A stretch of 64,000 nucleotides of DNA from Prochlorococcus marinus bv. HNLC2 (GCA_000218745.1 GL947595.1:556556-620555); one strand, 5' to 3'. Positions 17,484-26,943 are shown, counted from the stretch's first letter. Numbers and translations are program-made. The notes: generated from the sequence alone by a model not told the origin.

Positions 17484-17891
17484 TTACCCAGAGAGATTTT
17501 TATTTGGAGTAGTCTTTTCATTTATTTCAAGAAAATATTTCTTAAAATAATTAATCCCTTCCTTACCAATTAATCCAAAAGACCAGCCACATTTATTTAT
17601 AACTTGAATTGATATCTGATTCGCTAAATCTTCAACCAATATTAATTTCTTTTGTGGATTAAGAGAAAAAGACACTATATTTTCTGTTTCTATTATAGCC
17701 GACCTCATAGCTTCATCCTTTGAGAAACCACTCTCAATGGCTTTACAATATTTGCGAGAGAAGTTATTAGAAATTCTTTTTTGCAGGCCTATTACACTTG
17801 GATTAGTAGCTTTAAGTGCATTCACCTTAAGAGGGAAAACAAATGTCACTATACAGTATATAAAAGCAAATAATAGGTTTATAAATTTCAC
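17484..17891 (-). CDS. Secreted protein of a local Cys-containing family, member 1
   Basis: 135 residues with a signal peptide (MKFINLLFAFIYCIVTFVFP, cleavage near VNA). The mature part has RKYCKAIESGFSKDEAM near residue 47 and a second Cys in VINKCGW, then an EINE tail. The same pattern of (F/Y)C-(D/E/K)A-x9-EEA followed about 50 residues on by a C appears at 37833 and 54347, so these are paralogues. Two conserved cysteines suggest a disulfide outside the cytoplasm. Function unknown. Confidence 0.7.
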   Translation of the reverse strand: MKFINLLFAFIYCIVTFVFPLKVNALKATNPSVIGLQKRISNNFSRKYCKAIESGFSKDEAMRSAIIETENIVSFSLNPQKKLILVEDLANQISIQVINKCGWSFGLIGKEGINYFKKYFLEINEKTTPNKNLSG

Positions 17892-18058
17892 AAAAAATAT
17901 TTTTGTTGAATTAATAATAGTTGAATTAATATTAATTTAAAATTAATTAATTTAAATCAGTTGAGAAATACTTAGTCATATAAATAAATTTCATTTTATT
18001 AAAACTAAACATAATTGAATTACTATAGTCATATCATATTATAAATGAAACTAATATT

Positions 18059-18274
18059 ATGAATACTTTTATCACATTACTTTTTTTTCCAGACTGGTCT
18101 AGTTCTTACCCATCTGATTTCCTAATTCTTCATTTTTTTATAGGAGCCATATTTTTTCCCTTCATAATGATATTAAGGAGAGCTAGAAGATTTGATAAAA
18201 ATAATCCTCAAGCTGGTTTAAACGGGTATAAAGAATTTAATAAATCAAGATTTTTTGGTTATGAAGAAATCTAA
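18059..18274 (+). CDS. Small single-span membrane protein, unknown
   Basis: 71 residues. The N-terminus MNTFITLLFFPDWSSSYPSD precedes a hydrophobic helix (FLILHFFIGAIFFPFIMIL) and a basic tail with RRARRFDKNNPQAG. The next gene follows 40 bp later on the same strand. Not recognised. Confidence 0.55.
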   Translation: MNTFITLLFFPDWSSSYPSDFLILHFFIGAIFFPFIMILRRARRFDKNNPQAGLNGYKEFNKSRFFGYEEI

Positions 18275-18314
18275 TAATATTTACATATAAATAAATTTAA
18301 ACTTTGGTATAGCA

Positions 18315-18527
18315 ATGAAAGAATCAATAGACGTAAATATATTTAGTCCTACTGCCCCACTTGGAATTTTTATTATCTTATGCGGTTTAATATTTAGTGG
18401 AATTATTTTTTATATTATATATACCGTGAGTACAGATAAAGAATCTATTGAAGATAAAAAAATGAGAAGTAAAAAAATTTCCTTACAAAAAGAAAAAATA
18501 AGCAGACTTTTTCCTAAGAAAAAATAA
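18315..18527 (+). CDS. Small single-span membrane protein, unknown
   Basis: 70 residues: a short lumenal or periplasmic-looking start with FSPTAPLG, one helix (IFIILCGLIFSGIIFYIIY), then a highly charged Lys-rich coil ending RLFPKKK. Probably cotranscribed with the gene at 18059. Not recognised. Confidence 0.55.
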   Translation: MKESIDVNIFSPTAPLGIFIILCGLIFSGIIFYIIYTVSTDKESIEDKKMRSKKISLQKEKISRLFPKKK

Positions 18528-18627
18528 CTTTTATAAATTTCTTATTAAAAAGATATTTATTTGAAGATGATATTATCCAATCAAGTGGATCGTAAAACAT
18601 CATCTCTAATTCTGAATATTTAAACAT
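18514..18627 (-). CDS. Possible micro-protein
   Basis: 37 codons from the ATG at 18627: MFKYSELEMMFYDPLDWIIS, then a basic end. It overlaps the tail of the plus-strand gene at 18315 by 14 bases. The acidic/aromatic start looks coding, but length and overlap make it tentative. Confidence 0.3.
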   Translation of the reverse strand: MFKYSELEMMFYDPLDWIISSSNKYLFNKKFIKVIFS

Positions 18628-18768
18628 AATATATTAATCATATCAGGATCCTTTTTACAATGCGAGTTAAAAATATATAAATAAAAATAAAATTTTAATT
18701 TTAATTTATAAACGAACATTTGAATTAATCAGTTTTATTGGTAAAACAAAATAGTATATGTTTACATT

Positions 18769-19275
18769 TTGTCTGGTACAAATTTATTTTTAATACTTGC
18801 CAGTGGAGAAATAAATGGCATTGGGTATTGGTTGATTGATACGACATTTAATGATACGCCTACAAATGATGATAAAAATTTAATTGAGTGCCACAGAAAA
18901 GAACTCATTGGAGAAGAATCAGCTGAAATGATATTGTTTGCTATATTTTTAAACTTGAACAATATCAATGATGATTTAAAGAGAGAAGGTTTCGTAATAG
19001 ATAATCCGCCTAAAGGTATATCTTTCAGCTTCCCCTTGAATATTCTTGAAAATATATTCGACTTCTGGTTAGAACTTTATAAAGATAAGAATTCATGGGA
19101 AACTTGCTTAGGTCTTTTAAAAATAAAAAAAAGGAATTTACTTACAAGCCTTATATCAAGCGATGTCTTAAAGGGAAGTGCTAAGGAATGGGCTCCAAGA
19201 ATTGAGGAACTGCACAAATATAGGCCAGAATCAAATAGAAAAAAGAAAAAAATTAATGAGCCTATGTGGAAGTAG
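18769..19275 (+). CDS. Conserved-looking soluble protein, unknown
   Basis: 168 residues if the TTG at 18769 is used (SGTNLFLILASGEINGIGYW). An ATG at 18758 (MFTF) lies in another frame and would join with one extra base, so either a TTG start or an N-terminal indel is present. The protein is a mixed alpha/beta sequence with KEWAPRIEELHKYRPESNRK near the end. No membrane segment and no recognised family. Confidence 0.6.
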   Translation: MSGTNLFLILASGEINGIGYWLIDTTFNDTPTNDDKNLIECHRKELIGEESAEMILFAIFLNLNNINDDLKREGFVIDNPPKGISFSFPLNILENIFDFWLELYKDKNSWETCLGLLKIKKRNLLTSLISSDVLKGSAKEWAPRIEELHKYRPESNRKKKKINEPMWK

Positions 19276-19362
19276 TTATATTTATATTAATTTTTTATAG
19301 ATTTAAATAAGAAATAGTCAAAGTTATTAATTAAAATTTAAATTTATAATTATTAATTTCTA

Positions 19363-19557
19363 ATGATAGAAAAATATTCTTTCAGCGAAGAACAAATGAA
19401 TGGGATCGTAGAGGATACCTATAAAAATTTAATTTTAGAATGCAATAAACTAATTAATAAGACAAATTGTCCAAATGAACAAGTTCTTGCTTTATTAAGT
19501 TTAGTAGCATCAAATTATTCAAGAAATTTATCAGAGAAAAAAACAACTAATAATTAA
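19363..19557 (+). CDS. Small helical protein, unknown
   Basis: 64 residues, all helical in appearance (MIEKYSFSEEQMNGIVEDTY, then NEQVLALLSLVASNYSRNLS). Two cysteines. It sits between the unknown gene at 18769 and rpsU on the same strand. Not recognised. Confidence 0.5.
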   Translation: MIEKYSFSEEQMNGIVEDTYKNLILECNKLINKTNCPNEQVLALLSLVASNYSRNLSEKKTTNN

Positions 19558-19691
19558 TATTATTAAAAACAAAAAATTGATTAATAAATTCAAATGAAAC
19601 AAGAAAAGTTGATTATTCAGAAGAACTTAAAAGATTTAAATAATCATTTTGCTGCCTGAGATGCTATAATTGAGTTTTTAATGTAGTAGTT

Positions 19692-19868
19692 TTGACTCAA
19701 GTAACAGTAGGAGAAAATGAGGGAATTGAATCAGCCCTTAGAAGATTTAAAAGACAGGTTTCAAAAGCTGGTATTTTTGCTGATTTAAAACGACTTAGGC
19801 ATCATGAAACACCAATAGAGAAATACAAAAGAAAATTGCAACAAAGAAGAAAAGCTAGAAGAAGATAA
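19692..19868 (+). CDS. rpsU: 30S ribosomal protein S21
   Basis: 58 residues from a TTG start: [20 protein letters not shown], then [20 protein letters not shown] and a basic end RRKARRR. This is the standard S21 of the small ribosomal subunit. No in-frame ATG exists upstream, so the TTG at 19692 is the start; a weak start may limit its output. Confidence 0.95.
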   Translation: MTQVTVGENEGIESALRRFKRQVSKAGIFADLKRLRHHETPIEKYKRKLQQRRKARRR

Positions 19869-20010
19869 TTAGATCTAAAACTATTCTTATCTGCATATTA
19901 AAAATTTAATGTCATGTTGATTAATAAAAAATAAACACTTTTCTCCTCTTAAAATTTTTAATTAAAGATTCCTGTACTTTTTAGAAAAACATTAATTAAA
20001 TGTTTTTAAG

Positions 20011-20355
20011 TTACTTTTGTTTTCTTAGCTTTTTGACAAGATTGATTCCAACACCAGGAACAGCCAAAAGATCTTCATCTTTTGCAGAAATAATATCTTT
20101 AGTAGATTTAAATCCTGCTTCATAAAAGGCCTTGGCACTTTTAGCTCCTATTCCAGGTAAACTAGTAAAGCTATCAAGAATAAGCTTTACTTCTTGTTTT
20201 TTCCCTTTTGAAGATTTAGAAGACTTAGATGATTTTGATGCTTTTGTAGATTTGGTTGATTTTGAAGATTTAGTGACCTTTTTAGACTTTGTTGTCTGAG
20301 GTACTGATTTTTTTCCGAGGATTGATTTTAATTTGTTAAAGATTTTTGAAAACAT
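20011..20355 (-). CDS. Helix-hairpin-helix protein with Lys/Ser-rich linker
   Basis: 114 residues in three parts. A basic N-terminus (MFSKIFNKLKSILGKK) is followed by a low-complexity linker of KSSKSTKSTKASKSSKSSKS type (about residues 22-52), and a C-terminal tandem helix-hairpin-helix (SLPGIGAKSAKAFYEAGFKS, later LAVPGVGINLVKKL). HhH pairs bind DNA without sequence preference. The linker resembles histone H1-like tails, so a nucleoid or DNA-repair accessory role is plausible but inferred. Confidence 0.75.
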   Translation of the reverse strand: MFSKIFNKLKSILGKKSVPQTTKSKKVTKSSKSTKSTKASKSSKSSKSSKGKKQEVKLILDSFTSLPGIGAKSAKAFYEAGFKSTKDIISAKDEDLLAVPGVGINLVKKLRKQK

Positions 20356-20858
20356 TTCATCAATAAGTAATTAATAAAATCCATAATTCCTTTTTTAAAA
20401 ATTATTTTAAAAAATTGAAAATTATTAGATGACTAATAATTATTTCAGTGGAAAATTAGATAATTATTTATTTACAATTATATAAAGACACATTTTTAAT
20501 TATGATGCAAGTTTTTGAATATTAAAAACTATATAATAAATTATCATTTCAAAGATATTTTTTATTTTCTATATTATTTTTTAAGAATAAGAATTGATTT
20601 AAATTAATATTTTCAAAATAATTATTGAAAATTCATCAGAAAATTATTACTACAGTTTAATTTGAGAAGCTTTAAAAATTAATTCAATTAATAAAATTAA
20701 ACGTATTTTTTTTTAGATATGATTTTATAAGAGAAATAATAAATTAAATAAGCAAAAAGATATTTCTTTAAAACTCGAAATTTAATAAATCTCTTATAAA
20801 AAAAATATTTATGATCAAAAATTTAATATTCTTGAGATAGATTAACTATAATAATCAA
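20356..20858. other. Gene-free AT-rich stretch
   Basis: About 500 bases between two divergent genes. I see no reading frame of coding character, no clear hairpin terminator and no repeat. It must carry the promoters of the HhH gene (minus) and the kinase-like gene (plus). Confidence 0.6.
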
Positions 20859-21452
20859 ATGAATTTAATATTTATAACAGGTCCATCAGGAAGCGGCAAA
20901 ACAACTATTAGTAAATATATATCTCAGTATTTAACTAATTCTTATATTCTAAGTACAGATAATTATTACAAAACAGGCTTAATTAGCAAAATATCTTCCA
21001 AGATTATTAAATCTTATTTTGATAAAATCATAAGTCATGAACAAGGTCTTATAAAAAGGGATATTGATAATATTATAAAAAACAATTTAATTAATCATTA
21101 CTATAAATATGATTTTATAAAAAAAGTTACCAAAAAACATTTAAAAAATTTTTCTAACATTCAAAACCTTATAGTTGAAGGAATTTTTTCTCTGGAACTT
21201 ACAGATTTCTTTTCAGAAAATCAATATTTGTTAATAAGATTAAAAGAGAAGAAATGCATATGCAGAAAAAGGATATTACAAAGAGATAGTATTGAGAGAG
21301 GAAAAAATAAAATTTTAAATTTAAATGAATTTAATAATGGATGGAACATTTATAAAAATAAAGAGAAAAAATACAGATCTAAGATAATTAGAGGAATTAC
21401 TTTAAGAAAAGATTTTGATTTAGATTTTTTATTGAAAAAGCTATCTAAATAA
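20859..21452 (+). CDS. Uridine kinase-like P-loop protein
   Basis: 197 residues. Walker A GPSGSGKTTISK lies at residues 8-19, LSTDNYYKT follows at the position of the uridine kinase DDFY block, then NLIVEGIFSLE (Walker B-like) and a lid RKRILQRDSIERG. These match the uridine/phosphoribulokinase superfamily. The true substrate could be a nucleoside or another small alcohol. It overlaps the convergent flavoprotein gene by eight bases and is rich in Lys, Ile and Asn. Confidence 0.75.
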   Translation: MNLIFITGPSGSGKTTISKYISQYLTNSYILSTDNYYKTGLISKISSKIIKSYFDKIISHEQGLIKRDIDNIIKNNLINHYYKYDFIKKVTKKHLKNFSNIQNLIVEGIFSLELTDFFSENQYLLIRLKEKKCICRKRILQRDSIERGKNKILNLNEFNNGWNIYKNKEKKYRSKIIRGITLRKDFDLDFLLKKLSK

Positions 21453-22590
21453 TTTTAATAACCTGATCAGACAAGTTAAGAGCACTTAATATTGCTCCTT
21501 CAACCCTCCCAAAGCCTTGCGTATTAAACCAATCTCCACAGAAAGCAATATTGTATTCCTTGCAAATTTGAAGTCTCAAAGGGACTCTTAAGCCGCCTGG
21601 CTGTGAAGCTCGCCAACGCATAATAGATATATCCTCATAATTATCTAAAGTATTGATTAATGGATTCTCTTCAAATAATTTATTAAATCTATAAAGTAAA
21701 TCTTTTTCAAAATTATTTTTCTTAAGTTCATTTATTAAGTTATTTTCTTTAATTGAATGTAAAACAATTCCATATCTTTTATTTTTCTGTTTTTGAAACA
21801 CTATTCTCTCGAATCCATATTTTTCTTGCGCATTTTTATCTAGATAATAGATTACATTATCTTTTTTTATAATTTCCTTTAATTGATATTCTTTTCTTGT
21901 ATAAATTAAAAAATTTATTCTTTCAATATAATTTTGATATTTTAAAATATGAATAATCTCATCAATCTTTATATTATTTTTAGTAGCTTTTGCTAAGGGT
22001 ATTTCATCAACATTTAATATTTTCTTTGATCTTTTATGTAATAAGAGATTAGAGGAAATTACTAGAAACTTTGAATAAAATAAACTTCCTTCCTTTGATT
22101 TTAAAACCCAATTATTATTTTGAAAAGCAAGATTAATTATTAATTCCTGGAAATAAAGATCTACTTGTTTACTTTTATTATTTAAATTTAAAATCTGATT
22201 AGCTAAATCACCCATAAAAGATGTAGACGAATAAATATTTCCAGTACAAAATTCATTTGTAAGATTATTAGAAAAATTTAAATTTTTATCTAACTCAATT
22301 AATAATGAATTATCTTTTTTTATTATATTTTTTTCTAATAATTCACTTAAAAAATTATTTAATTTTAGATCATTAGAATTATTTATAATATTAAAATTAG
22401 GAGATCCATGATTAAGAATCCATCCACTATTTTTCTTACTAATTCTGGAGCTACATCTTCCTCCCAGGTTTCTTCCAGTTTCAATGATTGCTATTTTGCC
22501 TTTAAATCCTTTTGCTAAAAGATTTGAAACAAATGTACAAGAAGATATTCCTCCTCCAATAACAATTAATTCATAAATAATCGTATTCAT
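21445..22590 (-). CDS. FAD-dependent oxidoreductase, renalase-like
   Basis: 381 residues. The N-terminal dinucleotide-binding motif is VIGGGISSCTFV, followed by IIETGRNLGGRCSSR, the GG-R signature of renalase/amine-oxidase flavoproteins. The C-terminal FAD block reads AFCGDWFNTQGFGRVEGAIL. The substrate is unknown; cyanobacterial relatives are simply annotated as NAD(P)/FAD-dependent oxidoreductases. Its ATG overlaps the stop of the MTHFR-like gene by four bases, so they are translated together. Confidence 0.8.
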   Translation of the reverse strand: MNTIIYELIVIGGGISSCTFVSNLLAKGFKGKIAIIETGRNLGGRCSSRISKKNSGWILNHGSPNFNIINNSNDLKLNNFLSELLEKNIIKKDNSLLIELDKNLNFSNNLTNEFCTGNIYSSTSFMGDLANQILNLNNKSKQVDLYFQELIINLAFQNNNWVLKSKEGSLFYSKFLVISSNLLLHKRSKKILNVDEIPLAKATKNNIKIDEIIHILKYQNYIERINFLIYTRKEYQLKEIIKKDNVIYYLDKNAQEKYGFERIVFQKQKNKRYGIVLHSIKENNLINELKKNNFEKDLLYRFNKLFEENPLINTLDNYEDISIMRWRASQPGGLRVPLRLQICKEYNIAFCGDWFNTQGFGRVEGAILSALNLSDQVIKII

Positions 22591-23405
22591 ATAAAAATAT
22601 CCTGAAATAAATTTTTCACTTCATTAAATTGCTTTATTGTGCTGCATTCAGTTTCTACTAAGGGAATGATGTCATTTTTATAATAAAATTTATAAATTTC
22701 CTTTGTAATTGATTTTGAGTACTCTAAAGAATTTAAAAAATCCTGAGTTAAATAAACACCTTTCCATGGCCTAAATTTAAAACGCGCTAGAAATTGTTTT
22801 GATGGAACTAAAATACTTCCATAAATTTTAATTTCATTATTAAAATTATTTGATTGATCTGTAATATTTTTCTTTATAAATTTAATTTCTTTTTTAAGAG
22901 CTTGAAGATTAGAACCGAATTGTAACCATATAGAATTTACTAATCCAGAATTAACTTTTTTAATTAGATTATTTCTTTCTAAAGAAATATCATTATCTTT
23001 TATAAAATATGGATTATACGCAACTCCAAATTTGATATCTTCTTCTTTAAGTTTATCCAAAATATTAGTTACTTCAAAATTCTTTTTTTTTCTTGAACCT
23101 GAGACTAATAGTATTTCTTTATTATCATATTTCCTAGATAATTTAATAAATTTTAAAAGATCATTTAAAGAGTTATTTTGATCTTTGGAAAATTGATGAA
23201 ATAAACTGTAGTGATAGATAACTTCAGCCTCTTTATAGTTTGTTCCAATATATTTAATTGCTTCTAATAGGAAATCCTTTTTTATTAATCCTTTACAAGG
23301 AATATTTATTTTATAAATATTTCTATTAAGTAAAAAATCAATTTTGTTCTTTAATTGCTTTAGATCTTTGAAAGATATTTCTACTCTTAGTTCTTTTTTC
23401 ATCAT
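22587..23405 (-). CDS. Methylenetetrahydrofolate reductase-like TIM-barrel protein
   Basis: 272 residues (a second ATG follows directly). Layout follows MTHFR: a strand-rich start, HYSLFHQFS, NKEILLVSGSR where MTHFR has the NILALRGD block, then KFGVAYNPYF, LIKKVNSGLVNSIWLQFG and IYGSILVPSKQFLARFKF. The usual EFFPPK start and several catalytic residues are not obvious, so it may act on another flavin- or folate-linked substrate. It is coupled to a flavoprotein gene, which fits redox chemistry. Confidence 0.6.
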   Translation of the reverse strand: MMKKELRVEISFKDLKQLKNKIDFLLNRNIYKINIPCKGLIKKDFLLEAIKYIGTNYKEAEVIYHYSLFHQFSKDQNNSLNDLLKFIKLSRKYDNKEILLVSGSRKKKNFEVTNILDKLKEEDIKFGVAYNPYFIKDNDISLERNNLIKKVNSGLVNSIWLQFGSNLQALKKEIKFIKKNITDQSNNFNNEIKIYGSILVPSKQFLARFKFRPWKGVYLTQDFLNSLEYSKSITKEIYKFYYKNDIIPLVETECSTIKQFNEVKNLFQDIFI

Positions 23406-23446
23406 GAAATTTGAGTAATTAAATTAAAAATATTAGTAAATTAAAA

Positions 23447-23680
23447 CTAGCGAAAACAAGCATCACTTACGATTCTTAATTTTGAGAAATAATCCATTGA
23501 ATCAGACTTTAATAAAAATTTCGGAGTAATAGATAAGGCTGCTTTTAAAGATAATTTATTTTGTTTGGAGTCATTTATTATTTTTATAAAGCATTTCCAA
23601 TTCTCAGGTGAAGTAATACCAGGCCATGAAATCCAGCTTCCTAAGAAAATTCCAAATAAAAAAAAGAAAAATCCTTTCAT
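23447..23680 (-). CDS. Small secreted protein, unknown
   Basis: 77 residues from the ATG at 23680 (MKGFFFFLFGIFLGSWISWP), which gives a compact signal peptide; a further ATG at 23701 adds seven residues. The mature part has two Cys (WKCFIKI and SDACFR), a possible disulfide. It lies just downstream of nothing coupled and 41 bp from the MTHFR-like gene start on the same strand. Not recognised. Confidence 0.55.
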   Translation of the reverse strand: MKGFFFFLFGIFLGSWISWPGITSPENWKCFIKIINDSKQNKLSLKAALSITPKFLLKSDSMDYFSKLRIVSDACFR

Positions 23681-23824
23681 ATTCCTTAAATAATAAACCA
23701 TTAATAATTATATTATCTATCTAAATTATTTTTCCTTTATTTCAAGTAAATTTATACGGCTAAAAATTTAAAAATAAAATTTTATGTACATTAAAGGGTA
23801 GAATGATAAATCAATACTAATAAT

Positions 23825-24229
23825 ATGGCTAGTCAAGATTATTTGATCGCAATAGCGCTAATAGAGCAGAATAATGAAAGAGCAATGCCTCTCGGAGGTA
23901 AAGAAGTAAAATTAGATATTGATGTAGAGGAAAACTTCAAAAAACTTAGTGAGGATGTAACATTAAATCTACTACTAAGACTTTTCCAGAGAAGTGATGA
24001 TGGTCCAATGAAAAGGATTTCTGGAGAAAAAGGACTTTTGCTAGTTCATATGCATCCCAAAAGAATGCAAAAAGAACTTCCTTTCATTAAAGCTGAGTGG
24101 ATTAGAGATGGAGATACAAATCAATTTATACAATATTTAAGCAATTTATCAAAACAAATTTGGACTGCTTCATTTGTTAAATATCATGGGGTTGAATTCA
24201 CATCAATAGCTAAAAATGATGAAATGTAA
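23825..24229 (+). CDS. Soluble protein, unknown
   Basis: 134 residues: MASQDYLIAIALIEQNNERA, a middle with LNLLLRLFQRSDDGPMKRIS, and GLLLVHMHPKRMQKELPFIK. Alternating strands and helices with no membrane part. The base composition is less extreme than the neighbours, suggesting a well-conserved gene. No family recognised. It converges with the transporter gene at 24251. Confidence 0.6.
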   Translation: MASQDYLIAIALIEQNNERAMPLGGKEVKLDIDVEENFKKLSEDVTLNLLLRLFQRSDDGPMKRISGEKGLLLVHMHPKRMQKELPFIKAEWIRDGDTNQFIQYLSNLSKQIWTASFVKYHGVEFTSIAKNDEM

Positions 24230-24250
24230 ACTATAAAATAATATTTGATC

Positions 24251-25603
24251 TTAAGATAACCATCCTTTTAATAAATCATAAACACTTATTATTAATCCCC
24301 AAGCAACAATAATTGGAGTTACATATTTAAGCATAAATTTTAAATATGCTTTAGTAAGCGAAGAGGAACCAGAATTTTTTAATTCAATATCTAAAGTCTT
24401 TGGGATCACCCAACCAACCAAGAAGGAAACAAGGAAACCTCCTAAGATCAATAAAACGTTAGCAATCGCATCAATATTTCCAAGAATATTAGTACTTAAT
24501 GCAGAAGGAATACCAATAATGAAGGTGAATCCTACTGTAAGGATAGACGCAAGATTTCTTTTTATCTTGAATTTATCAATCAGAGTTGCTACGGGGATCT
24601 CTAATAAAGAAATCAAAGATGTTATTGCAGCGATATAAGCTAAACCAAAAAATAAAATAGCAACCAATCTACCAATAGAACCATATTGACCTAGTCCAGA
24701 AGGGATCGTAATAAATAAAGTAGCTATAGTACTTTTACTGATAGTCTCTCCTAATCCAAAAGAAAAGATTATGGGGAAAGTAATCAAACCCGCCATTAAT
24801 CCAACAATAGTATCAAGTGAAGCTATTTGGATTGCTTGCTTTGGAAGATCACTTTTTTTATTTAAATAAGATGCATAGGTTATCATTATCCCAATACCTA
24901 AACTTAATGAAAAGAAAGCCTGACTAAAGGCATTTCTAATAGTTGTTGGATTTGCTAATTGATTTATATCAAAATTTAATAAAAAGTTTCTATAACCAAC
25001 ACCAGAATTAGTTAAAAAAGCAGCCCAAATAGCCAGAGAAATAAGAATAATAAATAGTATTGGTATACATATCTTATTTAGTTTTTCAATTCCTTTTTTT
25101 ATACCTCCAGAAATTATATAAGCTCCAAGGCCTAGACTAAATATCTGACCAATTAGATCTCTTTTACCAGAATGAATAGAGTCAAATAATGAACTAGATT
25201 CCTCAGGATTTAAAGGTAATCCAACAAATAAAGATTGAATAAATATATCTGCAGTCCATCCCATTATTACCGCATAATATGAAGCGATAGCTAAAGGGGC
25301 TATCAAGAATAGCCAACCAAGAGGAGCCCATCTAGGACCTGCAGCTTTTATTGGTGCCAAGAAAGCGCTGGTAGATGTATTTCTACCGAGAGCAAATTCA
25401 GCAACAAAAATTGGAAGGCAAACTACTAAAACGACTAAGATATAAAGTAGAACAAAGGCCGCTCCACCTCCCTGAGAAGAACGATAAGCAAATCCCCATA
25501 AATTACCTAAACCTACAGCACTTCCAACTGCAGCCAAAACAAATCCAAGTTTTGAGCCCCACTGTTCTCTTTTAATAGATTTTTCTGTCAAAATAAAAAC
25601 CAA
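24251..25603 (-). CDS. Na+-dependent symporter of the NSS (SNF) family
   Basis: 450 residues with about 11-12 membrane helices. The NSS signature is present near the start: KLGFVLAAVGSAVGLGNLWG then AYRSSQGGGAAFVLLY, which forms the Na+ and substrate site of LeuT-type carriers. No ATG lies at the start; a TTG at 25603 or at 25591 (giving TEKSIKREQWGS) must be used. It probably imports an amino acid or related solute with sodium, useful in seawater. Confidence 0.88.
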   Translation of the reverse strand: MVFILTEKSIKREQWGSKLGFVLAAVGSAVGLGNLWGFAYRSSQGGGAAFVLLYILVVLVVCLPIFVAEFALGRNTSTSAFLAPIKAAGPRWAPLGWLFLIAPLAIASYYAVIMGWTADIFIQSLFVGLPLNPEESSSLFDSIHSGKRDLIGQIFSLGLGAYIISGGIKKGIEKLNKICIPILFIILISLAIWAAFLTNSGVGYRNFLLNFDINQLANPTTIRNAFSQAFFSLSLGIGIMITYASYLNKKSDLPKQAIQIASLDTIVGLMAGLITFPIIFSFGLGETISKSTIATLFITIPSGLGQYGSIGRLVAILFFGLAYIAAITSLISLLEIPVATLIDKFKIKRNLASILTVGFTFIIGIPSALSTNILGNIDAIANVLLILGGFLVSFLVGWVIPKTLDIELKNSGSSSLTKAYLKFMLKYVTPIIVAWGLIISVYDLLKGWLS

Positions 25604-25656
25604 TTCCTAATTTGATTTATAACTTAGTAAATATTAAAAAGCTAATTTTTAAAGAA

Positions 25657-26337
25657 TCAAAATAATTTTTTTAATATTTTATTATTTTCAAAGAAAAGCT
25701 CATAACTATTTTTGTTTGTGCCAAAATTAACAGTTTTAAAATCATTTTCTCCACAAACATGAAGCGCACTATATCCTTCAATACATATACATGATTTAAT
25801 TTTTGCTTCGATTAGTAATTTATTAACGTAGGGTTCTCTTTCTTCTTCTTCATCAAAATGTGGACAAGCAATTCCTTTCAAAAATCCAAGGCAATTAATT
25901 ATCTCTAAACTTTCAGAATATGAATCAGTTATCCCCTTCTCAAACCAACAGATAGCCCCTGCGCTAACTCCACTCATAATAATCCCAGAATTGTAAGCTT
26001 TTTGCAAAACAATATCAAAATTCCAGTCTCGCCAAACTGCTAACATACTTTTAGTATTTCCTCCTCCAACATAAATTATGTCTTGACTTAAAATTTTTTC
26101 CTCTAAATCGCATGTTCTTGAAAAGAAATCTAGATGTGTTGTTAAGCAATTTAATTTACCAAAAGCCCTATAGAAATTTAATTTATATTGGTTATTATCG
26201 CCTGAAGCGGTTGGGATAAAACATATTTTAGGTCTTTCCTTATTAGTCAAAGAAACTATATATCTCTCAATAATTAAATCACCAAGTGACCTTCCAAATC
26301 CTCCTCCACCGATAGCTACTATGTTTTTATTTGACAT
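25657..26337 (-). CDS. Peptidase E-like serine hydrolase (S51 family)
   Basis: 226 residues. The nucleophile elbow MSGVSAGAICW places the catalytic Ser near residue 125, and IIYVGGGNTKSML near 88-99 is the matching family motif. Members include Asp-specific dipeptidases and cyanophycinase. Prochlorococcus lacks obvious cyanophycin genes here, so a dipeptidase role is more likely. Start-to-start spacing with the GNAT gene at 26355 is only 17 bp, a shared divergent promoter region. Confidence 0.82.
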   Translation of the reverse strand: MSNKNIVAIGGGGFGRSLGDLIIERYIVSLTNKERPKICFIPTASGDNNQYKLNFYRAFGKLNCLTTHLDFFSRTCDLEEKILSQDIIYVGGGNTKSMLAVWRDWNFDIVLQKAYNSGIIMSGVSAGAICWFEKGITDSYSESLEIINCLGFLKGIACPHFDEEEEREPYVNKLLIEAKIKSCICIEGYSALHVCGENDFKTVNFGTNKNSYELFFENNKILKKLF

Positions 26338-26354
26338 AATTAATTAATAACTTA

Positions 26355-26789
26355 ATGAATTTAAGACAAATCACAATAAAAGATCAAATAAATCTAAAAA
26401 GGATTTACTTTGATTCTATTCAATCAATTGATGAAAAAATATATAATAAAGAACAAAAATTAGCATGGTCTAGCCAAGCATGGATAAATCTAGAGTTTCA
26501 TAAATCAATTACGAAAGGGAAAGGGTTTATAGTGGAAGACCTAAATAAAAAAATTGGTTTTGCGATAAGATATCCCAAAAATAAACTATCTCTTTTATAT
26601 GTAAGAGGCAATTTCAGAAGAGAAGGAATTGGAAATATGCTTATTAACGCTATAGAGAAAGAAGCTCTTAACGAAGGAATTTCATCCATACATACAGAAG
26701 CTAGTCTATTAAGTTATAAATTATTCTTAAAAAATAATTGGAAAGAAATACGTAAAGAAAAAATAATTATCCAAAATATACATATTTAA
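26355..26789 (+). CDS. GNAT family N-acetyltransferase
   Basis: 144 residues. The acetyl-CoA site is LYVRGNFRREGIGNMLINAI (motif A, R-x-x-G-I-G), followed by ASLLSYKLFLKNNWKE, the usual motif B. The acceptor is unknown. Divergent from the peptidase E-like gene. Confidence 0.82.
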   Translation: MNLRQITIKDQINLKRIYFDSIQSIDEKIYNKEQKLAWSSQAWINLEFHKSITKGKGFIVEDLNKKIGFAIRYPKNKLSLLYVRGNFRREGIGNMLINAIEKEALNEGISSIHTEASLLSYKLFLKNNWKEIRKEKIIIQNIHI

Positions 26790-26835
26790 TAGATATAAAA
26801 TGTTCAAAGATTTATAAAATTTATAAAAAATAATT

Positions 26836-26943
26836 ATGGGAATTAAAAATAGAAATCTAAAAATAATTGTAAGATTAATATTTTGGATAACTTACTTTTT
26901 CTCAGGATATATCTTATATTTCAACCTGGAAATTTGCCTATGA
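26836..26943 (+). CDS. Micro-ORF 1 of a coupled chain
   Basis: 35 codons: MGIKNRNLKIIVRLIFWITY, then FFSGYILYFNLEICL. Hydrophobic single-span type. Its stop overlaps the start of the next micro-ORF in an ATGA junction (26940-26943). Could be one piece of a broken gene instead. Confidence 0.35.
   Translation: MGIKNRNLKIIVRLIFWITYFFSGYILYFNLEICL

Noticed and set aside
19598-19663. Short plus-strand frame of 21 codons before rpsU
   Set aside because: Too short and without recognisable features.
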